64,000 nt of DNA. Source: Bacillota bacterium. Its GTDB lineage: Bacteria; Bacillota; Clostridia; Tissierellales; Sedimentibacteraceae. The stretch is taken from contig JAEXUD010000018.1 in NCBI GenBank assembly GCA_023453025.1, forward strand, positions 1 through 64,000. Direction: 5' to 3'. Position numbers and translations under genes: made by a program. Under the pieces are notes generated by a model. The model did not search any database. It was not told the origin of the DNA and saw nothing but the letters and a program-made list of their open reading frames with translations. Below are positions 26,401 to 33,406 of the stretch, one piece after another; position 1 is the stretch's first letter, and each line of letters starts with the position of its first letter.

Positions 26401-28276
26401 TTGTGGCATCCTTTATGGCCTTCCACACCTGCTGAATTTCCTGTATGCTTATTTTCGTCTGGTTTAAAAGCAGAAAATGCTTGTTTAAATCTTCATCATT
26501 GAACAGCACAAAGCACTGGGCATTTATATTCTGGTCTCTGCCTGCCCTGCCGGCTTCCTGAACATAGTTTTCAAGTGAATCCGAGATATCGTAGTGGATT
26601 ACCATACCCACATCTTTTTTATCCACGCCCATTCCGAAGGCCGAGGTAGCGACCATTATATCCACCTCTCCCCTGGTAAAGTCATCCTGGTTTTTGCTTT
26701 TTTCTGTTTTGTCCATGCGTCCGTTGTACGCCCTTGCCAAATACCCGTCCTGAGTCAACCTATGGGCAAGGTCCAAAGATTTCTTTGTTCTGGAAACATA
26801 TATTATTGTGGGGCATTTATTATATTCAAGCAGGCTTCTGACTGCCTCGTATTTTTCTGATTCTTCTTTTTTTATTACCTTGTATGTGAGATTTTTCCTT
26901 TCAGAGCTTGCGGTAAAAAGCTTAAGCTCCAGATTGAGATTTTTCTTAAAATACTCTCGTATGTCGTCTATTACATTCTGCTTTGCTGTTGCGGTAAAGC
27001 AGGAAACCGGAATCATACAGCCGAGATTTTTCTTTTCGCATATTTTCTTTATGAACTCTGCTATATAAAGGTAATCAACCCTGAAATCCTGTCCCCATGC
27101 TGAAAAGCAATGTGCCTCATCTATTACAAAGCGTGCAATTTTACGATCCTGCAAAAGCTTTTCTATAGATTTTGATCTCAGTGATTCCGGAGAAATATAC
27201 AGTATGTGAGCTTCTCCGATTTCAACCCTCTTGATTGCCTCCATTCTCTCTATAGGATCAAGAAGACCGTTAATCGTCACCGCATCGGTTATGCTGCCTC
27301 TCTCCAAATTATCGACCTGGTCCTTCATAAGAGACTGCAAGGGCGATATGACCACTGTAAGAGACTTGGTATTTTTCCCTGCCATAAGAGCCGGCACCTG
27401 AAATGTAATTGACTTCCCTCCGCCGGTAGGAAATACCGCAAGCAGAGAATCTCCATCCACCGCTGCCTTTACAGCCTGCTCCTGCAGGGGCACCCCGTCA
27501 AAGCTCCTGTACGCATCATAGCCGAAAAATCTCTTTAGTCCCCTGACGGCATCCATCATTTCATCACAGAACACACAGCCTTCCGCGCATCTTGTACCTC
27601 TCAGTTTATTCATTACAGAATCCACATAAGGATATCTCATGAGTATCCACGGAGGGGTCAAGGAATATTCGTCATCCGCATATATGAGAGACAGGCAGTA
27701 TGCAAGCTCGGTGCCATGTTCCCGCATAATCTTTTCTATATGGGCATGCTCACATATCTTCCCATGAAAATACTCCCTTATTTCAGCCTCTCCCGATGAT
27801 TTATCGCACTTATATCCAATATATGAGAAGAAATCCCTGAACTCCTGCTTGTCTCCCAGCAATATGAAATATATGCGCTTCATTTCATCCGGGAACGACC
27901 TGAACGCCTCAAGCTCATCATAGAAAAGATCTCTTGCTTTCTTGGAATCATTCAGGGGATTATTAAGCTCGTCCGTCTGAAGCTTGTCGTCCTTTACCAG
28001 TGCATGGTACGGTCTTTGAGGAAATAAAAGGGCAGACAGAGGCAAGGTGTCAATAACACCTGCACAGCTGAACTGCCCTATATTTTTATTCAAATATTTC
28101 ATATCATGCTCTATAATATTGTGTCCGCACAAAAAATCAGATTCACGAAGAAACTTTTTGACAGCATCCAAAGAAGCATCATGCATGCTCTCACCGTTGG
28201 ACCTTATAGCTCCGAAGTCCGCTATCTTTCCTGTTTCCTGAACAACTTCCGCATCTATAAATGTAATCGCTCTCAT
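23480..28276 (-). CDS. Exonuclease-RecQ-UvrD triple-fusion helicase
   Basis: 1598 residues from ATG 28276 (MRAITFIDAEVV); a longer frame to 28369 exists but lacks family sequence and a binding site. Domains in order: a DEDD 3'-5' exonuclease (about 1-90; Asp8/Glu10, GHNIIEHD); a RecQ core with cysteines CAEGCVFC at 230-237, FPTGGGKS 282-289, DEAH 386-389 and QEAGRAGRDQ; winged-helix region; then a UvrD/Rep helicase with AAGPGSGKT, VIDEAQDMD, GDDDQNIYSFRGSD, STIHKSKGREFDH and YVGMTRARKTL. Such RecQ-UvrD giants occur in other anaerobes and are thought to act in DNA repair or anti-mobile defence. It lies 466 bases upstream of the Argonaute cluster. Confidence 0.85.
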   Translation of the reverse strand: MRAITFIDAEVVQETGKIADFGAIRSNGESMHDASLDAVKKFLRESDFLCGHNIIEHDMKYLNKNIGQFSCAGVIDTLPLSALLFPQRPYHALVKDDKLQTDELNNPLNDSKKARDLFYDELEAFRSFPDEMKRIYFILLGDKQEFRDFFSYIGYKCDKSSGEAEIREYFHGKICEHAHIEKIMREHGTELAYCLSLIYADDEYSLTPPWILMRYPYVDSVMNKLRGTRCAEGCVFCDEMMDAVRGLKRFFGYDAYRSFDGVPLQEQAVKAAVDGDSLLAVFPTGGGKSITFQVPALMAGKNTKSLTVVISPLQSLMKDQVDNLERGSITDAVTINGLLDPIERMEAIKRVEIGEAHILYISPESLRSKSIEKLLQDRKIARFVIDEAHCFSAWGQDFRVDYLYIAEFIKKICEKKNLGCMIPVSCFTATAKQNVIDDIREYFKKNLNLELKLFTASSERKNLTYKVIKKEESEKYEAVRSLLEYNKCPTIIYVSRTKKSLDLAHRLTQDGYLARAYNGRMDKTEKSKNQDDFTRGEVDIMVATSAFGMGVDKKDVGMVIHYDISDSLENYVQEAGRAGRDQNINAQCFVLFNDEDLNKHFLLLNQTKISIQEIQQVWKAIKDATRTRERMSNSALEIARDAGWDDGVNDIETRVKTAIAALEDAGYIKRGQNMPRVYADSIMARNSAEAGEKIRNSGLFNKKEEEQATRIINSLISARSRSRGNDQDAEARVDYISDRLGIEKAQVLHIIQLMRQAGILSDAKDLTVYAEESGFGNKPAGILSSYMELERFILSQISQTPSTKNIKELNELAAENGVKKTNTDKIKTILNFWTVKGLIKRSISPRSKDYMKIMLTKENSKALQELEDRWSIAKFILKYLDESNAKKESTVEFSVLELMEEYNFRMQLMNKSAAPQQIEDSLYYLSKIDALKMDGGFLVTYNAFSIERLVKDNKIRYKTEDYKNLKNYYKQKMEMIHIVGEYARKMMEDYKAALRFVDDYFRLEYSSFLKKYFKGPKGDEIQQNITPEKFRQLFGKLSPAQLSIINDKESKYIVVAAGPGSGKTRILVHKLASLLLMEDVKHEQLLMITFSRSAATEFKKRLIELIGSAANYVDIKTFHSYCFDLLGQVGNVEKSADIISRAAAAIESGEVEPSKITKLVLVIDEAQDMDKSEYRLIKTLIAKNEDMRVIAVGDDDQNIYSFRGSDSKYMSNILNMGNSKLYELVENYRSSRSIVEFSNDFVSTMNNRLKKTPISAASKEKGSVEIVQYKDGNLIVPLVNKLVSKGIYGSTCILTKTNEEALQIFSLLDRNSIKAGMIQRGEKYELRNLLEVRSFTDELKLTDETHVIRDEIWQSAKIKTFERFKRSENLELLKQIIEDFECTAGKIKYKTDFLLFIKESSEEDFYRKEERITVSTIHKSKGREFDHVIMMLKDMTPDSEEIKRQLYVGMTRARKTLSVHYNGSYFERKTGFLDMLRGGFSYEYDNNTYPPSDLIVLQLKYKDVFLSHFYKTKQYVEQLNSGDVMKFDENGCMDERGNRVLIFSAKFKEEMKKFTDRGYKPFSAKVNHILYWKQEDREDETLIVLPQLEFVKGNLNEG

Positions 28277-28396
28277 AATTATGACCCGCTTTAAACAGAT
28301 TATCTGACATTTTAATCCATTATATACTATATATCGAGTATTTTCAATAGGTAAAGAGTATACACTCATCTCCCTTTATGCTGTATAACAGCGATA

Positions 28397-28470
28397 CTTG
28401 TAGCAAAACCTGCATAATCGCAGCAAGACATTCATTACCATATACCATAATTGTACATATGAATCAAATA
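28397..28470. repeat. Dispersed repeat element, copy A
   Basis: GCAAAACCTGCATAATCGCA, then a CATTCATTA block and GTACATATGAATCAAATA, shares layout and most bases with 29775-29845. It lies between the RecQ-UvrD start and the toxin gene. Function unknown. Confidence 0.5.
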
Positions 28471-28525
28471 ATATAGTCCTTTTTACTTACATAATTAGAT
28501 ATCTTTAAAATGCCAAGGACACTTC

Positions 28526-28837
28526 TTATATTAAATTACGGTATTCTCGTCTTCCATCCAAAACAGCATATATAATAACTAACTTATCTTCCTCATTTAT
28601 CTTATAAAACACAAGATGCCTTTCAACAATCACCACTCTATATCCTTGCTTTTTTAAAATCGAATATCTGGGAATACTTCCTGACTCAGGAAAATCCTGG
28701 AGACGATTGATTGCTGTTTCAATCTTATCCAGGTATCCTAGTGCAATATCAACATTACCTGAAACATCTGCAATATAAAAAATGATTTCGCGAAGCTGTT
28801 CCTCAGATTTATCCGTTCGTAAAATTTTATACTTCAT
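28526..28837 (-). CDS. RelE/ParE family toxin
   Basis: 103 residues. The elements in order are those of ParE/RelE: first helix SEEQLREIIFYIAD, middle RLQDFPESG, then YRVVIVERHLVFYKI and the terminal IIYAVLDGRREY. ParE poisons gyrase and RelE cleaves mRNA; which applies is not clear. ATG 28837 overlaps the antitoxin stop by one base (TAATG), so translation is coupled. Complete, unlike the related toxin at 10029. Confidence 0.88.
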   Translation of the reverse strand: MKYKILRTDKSEEQLREIIFYIADVSGNVDIALGYLDKIETAINRLQDFPESGSIPRYSILKKQGYRVVIVERHLVFYKINEEDKLVIIYAVLDGRREYRNLI

Positions 28838-29112
28838 TACTTCTTCCTTTCCAGTAAAGATGCACGAAGATCGTCAAATGAATCCTGCATAGATGATATT
28901 CTTCCATTTTTAACATCATCCTCTGCTTCCGCAAGTGTTCTCAGTAGTTCCAGTTCAGATTTCATCTGATAATAATCCTGCAGCCCAAGAACTGCTGTAT
29001 CACCTCGTCCATTTACGGTAATAATAACTGCATCTCTTGATTCTTTGCACTGTTTTGAAATTTCACTGTAATGATTTCTTAAATCTGCTGACGGTCTTAT
29101 TGCTGCTCCCAT
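28837..29112 (-). CDS. Phd/YefM family antitoxin
   Basis: 91 residues opening AAIRPSADLRNHYSEISKQC with VIITVNGRGDTAVLGLQDYY, the Phd/YefM fold that binds the operator, and an acidic C-terminal half that binds toxin. AGAGGTGAT lies just before ATG 29112. Together with the ParE-like gene it forms an intact type II module. Confidence 0.88.
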   Translation of the reverse strand: MGAAIRPSADLRNHYSEISKQCKESRDAVIITVNGRGDTAVLGLQDYYQMKSELELLRTLAEAEDDVKNGRISSMQDSFDDLRASLLERKK

Positions 29113-29262
29113 GATATCACCTCTTTAAATATATTTGTAGTCAAATTATATCACAACATGACTATATCATCAAGAGATTATCTTTGTTATTATTCTGTCT
29201 TTTTCAACAGACAAACACTTAATTATTTCTCTTCATATGTCTGTATACCAGATATACTTGTA

Positions 29263-29770
29263 GCAAAACCTGCATTGCTGCATATTATGGGTTGTACACC
29301 AAAGTACAGGGGATACGGCGAACAACTTTATGCATAAAATATTTTACGTAGTCTGCGACATTTTCTGCTTTATCTTCTCAAAATCTCGAAAAATTTATTT
29401 TAGCTTAGTGATTTTCATTGAAATATACAGGTTTTTGCTAAATGGACCTGCGGCAAAAATTTTCGATTATTATGCAGTTTTTACGTATTAATATTCACTC
29501 ATTAGGTATGTGCTCCGCAAAACCTGCATTGCTGCATATTATGGTTGTACACCAAAGTACAAGGGATACGGCGAACAACTTTATGCATAAAATATTTTAC
29601 GTAGTCTGCGACATTTTCTGCTTTATCTTCTCAAAATCTCGAAAAATTTATTTTAGTCGAGTAATTTTCATTGAAATATACAGGTTTTTATTAAAAGAGC
29701 TGCGGCAAAAAATTTTCGATTATTATACAATTTTTAAGTATTAATATTCATTCATTAAATATGCGCCCTG
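29263..29770. repeat. 254 bp tandem direct repeat upstream of the LytTR genes
   Basis: Copy one 29263-29516 and copy two 29517-29770 begin with GCAAAACCTGCATTGCTGCA and share long identical runs, for example around ATACGGCGAACAACTTTATG and CTTCTCAAAATCTCGAAAAA. They differ at scattered bases. No convincing reading frame is conserved, so the unit is probably regulatory or a non-coding repeat. Confidence 0.8.
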
Positions 29771-29774
29771 CATT

Positions 29775-29845
29775 TGTGCAAAGCCTCGCATAATTCCGGC
29801 AAGCCATGCATTAGCGATACCATAGCAGTACATATGAATCAAATA
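29775..29845. repeat. Dispersed repeat element, copy B
   Basis: GCAAAGCCTCGCATAATTCC, a CATGCATTA block and GTACATATGAATCAAATA match copy A at 28397-28470. Copy B ends directly at the ribosome binding site of the first LytTR gene. Confidence 0.5.
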
Positions 29846-29859
29846 AAAGGAAGAGAAAA

Positions 29860-30534
29860 ATGTTTAAAATAATGTTATATGGCAGCACCGCAGAACGAAA
29901 ACAGATGAAAGAGGTATTGTCACAGCATCTTAATAAAAATAAAATTAAATTTAAAATGCATGAGTCCTTTGATTCGTCTAAATTTATAAAGGATTCTCTG
30001 TTTAAGAGCTTTAATCTTTATATGATATGCCAAAACAATACAATCTCATACATGCTTAAGATATACAATAACTACGAACTACAAACCTCACGTTATATCA
30101 GCGGAGCCGTTGAATTTCCCCTGACATATGATGAGCTCGATAAAATGCCTGTAAAAAATCATCCGTTGACGTGCACTTGTCCTTACGGAACCTACCTTTT
30201 AAGGAAGGGCGGGAATTTTCACAAGATTTTGCACGAGGAGATAGAATATATTCACAGAAAAAAAAGAAAGACCTTTATTCATCTGAATAATGGAGATACC
30301 ATAGAAACAACAAAAAGCTTAACTCAAATAGGAAAAAAGCTGAATAAAAGTTATTTTTATAAATGCAGCAAGGGATATATGGTAAATCTCTTCAATATGC
30401 ATATAATGAGTGAAGACTGGAATGCAATACAGCTGAAGTCAGGTGCAGTAATACCTTTATCAAAATCCGGCTTAAGAAATTATCTCAAAGCTCTTGGCCT
30501 TTCAGAGCTTGGGATTAATATTTGCAATTACTGA
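29860..30534 (+). CDS. LytTR family transcriptional regulator (first of a pair)
   Basis: 224 residues. The N-terminal part (MFKIMLYGSTAERKQMKEVL to about 100) looks like a receiver fold without the usual phospho-acceptor Asp motifs, then comes a Cys pair in LTCTCPYGTY. The C-terminal LytTR domain (about 125-215) has EEIEYIHRKKRKTFIHLNNG, YFYKCSKGYMVNLFNM and the AVIPLSKSG end. LytTR proteins bind short direct repeats. AAGGAAGAG precedes ATG 29860. It is a paralogue of the next gene. Confidence 0.8.
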   Translation: MFKIMLYGSTAERKQMKEVLSQHLNKNKIKFKMHESFDSSKFIKDSLFKSFNLYMICQNNTISYMLKIYNNYELQTSRYISGAVEFPLTYDELDKMPVKNHPLTCTCPYGTYLLRKGGNFHKILHEEIEYIHRKKRKTFIHLNNGDTIETTKSLTQIGKKLNKSYFYKCSKGYMVNLFNMHIMSEDWNAIQLKSGAVIPLSKSGLRNYLKALGLSELGINICNY

Positions 30535-30568
30535 TACAAAATACAGACCGCACAGGAGAATGATATTT

Positions 30569-31267
30569 ATGTTGAAAATAGCACTATACGGCAGACTTAC
30601 AGACCAGAAAATAATCAGAGATGCATTAACATCTCCGCTTATGGAAAACGACATTTCCTTTGAATTTCATGACGCCTCGAATTCACCTGAATTTATAAAA
30701 AATTATCTGTTTGATGACAGCTTCAGACTTTATATAGCATGCATAAACAATGAGACGTCATATATAATCAGAAGCTACAGCGACCGGCATTCTTCACACT
30801 TGATTTTCGGAAGCATGAGCTTTCCTCCGACCTCGGATGAAATTAATGAAAAGCTGCTTAAAAATCATGAACTTTCCGGTACCTGCCCGCACAGAGAATA
30901 TATTATAAAAAAACATAATAACGAGCTCAAAATTCTTCATGAAAATATAGAATATATCAGCACCGAAAATGACAAAACCGTAATTCACCTTAAAAACGGC
31001 GACACTGAAACTGTATCGAAACGCATGGGCAAGGTAGGAAAAGAACTTAACGGAAAATATTTTGTAAGATGCTGCAACGGATATATGGTAAATGTATTTA
31101 ATGTGCATAAAATACACAAGGTTAATAAAGACACAAGCAAAATCGAGCTTGTATCCGGCGCCATGATTCCTCTGACAAGGGCAAGTACAAATGTGTTTTT
31201 TGAGGCATATTCAATGTCGGTTCCGGAAATTAACGGGCTTGCCGGACTCAAGATGCTGGATGAGTGA
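30569..31267 (+). CDS. LytTR family transcriptional regulator (second of a pair)
   Basis: 232 residues from ATG 30569 (MLKIALYGRL), ten bases after AGGAG. Same layout as its neighbour: degenerate receiver-like N-terminus, LSGTCPHREY, then LytTR (ENIEYISTENDKTVIHLKNG, YFVRCCNGYMVNVFNVHKIH). The paralogues have diverged widely, so the duplication is old. They may form heterodimers or compete for sites such as the tandem repeats upstream. A strong terminator follows. Confidence 0.8.
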   Translation: MLKIALYGRLTDQKIIRDALTSPLMENDISFEFHDASNSPEFIKNYLFDDSFRLYIACINNETSYIIRSYSDRHSSHLIFGSMSFPPTSDEINEKLLKNHELSGTCPHREYIIKKHNNELKILHENIEYISTENDKTVIHLKNGDTETVSKRMGKVGKELNGKYFVRCCNGYMVNVFNVHKIHKVNKDTSKIELVSGAMIPLTRASTNVFFEAYSMSVPEINGLAGLKMLDE

Positions 31268-31301
31268 CCGAGCCGGAAATGTCCAGCCTTAATAAAATAT
31301 C

Positions 31302-31356
31302 AGGCTGTTAAATTTACTCAAATGGAGTTGAGATTTAACAGCCTTTATATTTTGAT
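31302..31356. terminator. Bidirectional terminator between the LytTR and amt genes
   Basis: AGGCTGTTAAAT and ATTTAACAGCCT form the base of a stem whose loop holds a second pair CTCAA/TTGAG. A T-rich run follows. It serves the converging LytTR and amt genes. Confidence 0.85.
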
Positions 31357-31402
31357 ATTTTAGAGTAGCCTGAAAAACATATGTGTTATTTTATAAATAT
31401 TT

Positions 31403-32614
31403 TTATCTGTATGCTTCCTCATGATGGATGGAAATATCCAGACCTCTCTGTTCTTCATATTCTGAAACGCGTACCGGAACAAATTTATTAACAACCTTTA
31501 AAATTATAAATGTTACTACAAATGCATAGGCTGAAATAATCAGCACTCCTGCTGTCTGTATGAGAAATTGATGTACGTCTCCGTTAATCAATCCGCCGAT
31601 TCCGTTAATTGATTCGACTGCGAACACGCCTGTCAGGATACTTCCTAAAATTCCGCCTACGCCGTGGACTCCCCATACGTCTAATGCATCATCCCAATCA
31701 AGCTTAATTCTCAATTGTACGGCATAATAGCACACAAATCCTGCTAATAACCCGATGATTGCGGCAGCCCAGGGCTCTATATAGCCGGCAGCCGGTGTAA
31801 TGGTTGCCAGTCCTGCCACAGCACCTGTCAGGGCGCCTAAAAAGCTTGGTTTTTTATCCTTGATCCATGATATAAACAGCCATGTAATCATTGCTACAGA
31901 AGCAGCAATATCTGTATTTATAAAAGCAATAGCCGCTATGGAATTTGCAGCCAAGGCTCCGCCTGCGTTAAATCCGAACCATCCGAACCATAACAAAGCG
32001 GTACCCAAAGCCACATGAGTGATGTTATGAGGCTCCCTGTCCTGGTTGGCAGACATATTTCTCTTTCCCACAAACAATACCGATGCTATAGCAGCAAGTC
32101 CGGCACTGGCATGAACTACCATTCCGCCGGCAAAGTCAACAACGCCCATTTTCTGCAGAAAGCCTCCGCCCCAAACCCAATGAGCAACAGGTACATAAAT
32201 CAAAATACTCCATGCCACTAAAAAAATCAAATAGCTTTTGAAGCTTACACGATCTGCAAATGCACCTGTAATCAGTGCCGGTGTAATAATTGCGAACATC
32301 TGTTGATAACTGAAAAATGTTATAAATGGAATGGTTGCGCCATAGTCTGGGTTGGGTGCCAATCCCACGCCGTTTAGGAATGCATATTTGAGACTTCCTA
32401 TAAAGCCTCCCACATCCGGTCCGAATGCAAGTGAAAATCCGATAGTAAACCAAATAATTGTTACAATACCCATAGAAATATAGCTCTGCATCATTATTGT
32501 CAAAACATTCTTTCTGGACACCAGCCCACCGTAAAAAAATGCAAGTCCCGGGGTCATTAAACAGACCAACGCAGCACAAATAATGATAAATGCGGTATCT
32601 CCGCTGTTAATCAT
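31403..32614 (-). CDS. amt: Ammonium transporter, Amt family
   Basis: 403 residues with eleven hydrophobic helices. Signature stretches are PGLAFFYGGLVSRKNVL, DFAGGMVVHASAGLAAIA (with the first pore His) and DDALDVWGVHGVGGILGS (second His). I choose ATG 32614 (MINSGD), nine bases after AGGGAA, rather than GTG 32623. It lies 150 bases downstream of the response regulator of an Amt-kinase pair, which very likely controls it. No GlnB gene is seen nearby. Confidence 0.93.
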   Translation of the reverse strand: MINSGDTAFIIICAALVCLMTPGLAFFYGGLVSRKNVLTIMMQSYISMGIVTIIWFTIGFSLAFGPDVGGFIGSLKYAFLNGVGLAPNPDYGATIPFITFFSYQQMFAIITPALITGAFADRVSFKSYLIFLVAWSILIYVPVAHWVWGGGFLQKMGVVDFAGGMVVHASAGLAAIASVLFVGKRNMSANQDREPHNITHVALGTALLWFGWFGFNAGGALAANSIAAIAFINTDIAASVAMITWLFISWIKDKKPSFLGALTGAVAGLATITPAAGYIEPWAAAIIGLLAGFVCYYAVQLRIKLDWDDALDVWGVHGVGGILGSILTGVFAVESINGIGGLINGDVHQFLIQTAGVLIISAYAFVVTFIILKVVNKFVPVRVSEYEEQRGLDISIHHEEAYR

Positions 32615-32640
32615 AAAAGTCACTTCCCTTCATTTTAACG

Positions 32641-32717
32641 GGAGACACTTTGGTGCCTCCACATTTAATTATAAAAAAATAAGGGGTTTGCAGGAATACC
32701 GTAAAACCCTTATTTTA
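32641..32717 (-). promoter_or_regulatory. Terminator/leader structures between the response regulator and amt
   Basis: On the minus strand a stem AATAAGGGTTTT...AAACCCCTTATT with a following T7 run (32672-32717) can end or attenuate read-through from the sensor operon. A second stem GGAGGCAC-CAAA-GTGTCTCC (32641-32660, fully paired with one G-T) sits in the amt leader before the ribosome binding site. It may be a regulatory RNA hairpin. Confidence 0.55.
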
Positions 32718-32764
32718 TTCGGGGAAAAACCTTATTTTATACTTTTCTGCGTACATTGTTTTAA

Positions 32765-33406
32765 TTATATCTCTATCAAATGATTTCGTGCCGCATACAG
32801 CACAAGCTCCGTAATATTTTTAAAATTATTTTTTCTCATAATACTGGCTCTGTGAGTTTCCACTGTTTTAACGGAAATCATCAGCATATTTGAAATTTCC
32901 TTGTTGCTGTAGCCTTCTGCTATTAATTTGAGCACTTCTCTTTCTCTGACTGAAAGAGCATTTCCTTTTTTCTCATTTTCAAGGAAACCGTGAAGCAAGG
33001 TCGGAGCAAGCAATGAAGAAACATATACCTTATTTTCCATAACAGCATGAATCGCCTTGATTAACTCTTCAAAGGCATTTTCCTTGAGCACATAGCCCTT
33101 AGCCCCGTTGATGAAGGCCTCGGCTAAAAGTTCTTCGCTTTTATGCATGGTTAAAAATATTATTTTTAAATCAGGCAGCTGTCTTAAAAGATTTTTTGCA
33201 ACGTCAGTTCCGCTTCTTTTAGGCATTGAAATATCTAAAATCAATACATCAACTGTTTTTTTAACAACCTCTTCTTCAACCGCAATTCCATCCTGAGCCT
33301 CTCCGACCACCTCGATGTCGCTTTCTTGTCCCAGAAGCATAATCAATGACTCTCTCAATATTTTATGGTCGTCAGCCAGAAAAATTTTAATTTTATCGTT
33401 AATCAA
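32765..33406 (-). CDS. LuxR/NarL-type response regulator
   Basis: 213 residues from TTG 33406, with GGAGGTG six bases before it. The receiver has the acidic pair in IKIFLADDHKILRESL and the phospho-acceptor Asp in VLILDISMPKRSG. The C-terminal LuxR helix-turn-helix reads LSVREREVLKLIAEGYSNKEIS then SVKTVETHR. The gene overlaps the kinase stop by eight bases. Inferred target: the amt gene that follows. Confidence 0.9.
   Translation of the reverse strand: MINDKIKIFLADDHKILRESLIMLLGQESDIEVVGEAQDGIAVEEEVVKKTVDVLILDISMPKRSGTDVAKNLLRQLPDLKIIFLTMHKSEELLAEAFINGAKGYVLKENAFEELIKAIHAVMENKVYVSSLLAPTLLHGFLENEKKGNALSVREREVLKLIAEGYSNKEISNMLMISVKTVETHRASIMRKNNFKNITELVLYAARNHLIEI

Noticed and set aside
29442..29744. 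100-codon frame across the tandem repeat
   Set aside because: It is made from the repeat junction, the frame is not kept in both copies, and no binding site precedes it.
29263..29770. CRISPR array or rRNA spacer
   Set aside because: Only two units of 254 bp are present with no spacer structure, and no rRNA or tRNA sequence flanks them.
32615..32764. Glutamine riboswitch before amt
   Set aside because: The hairpins do not show the conserved glutamine riboswitch core; a terminator and a simple leader stem explain the region.
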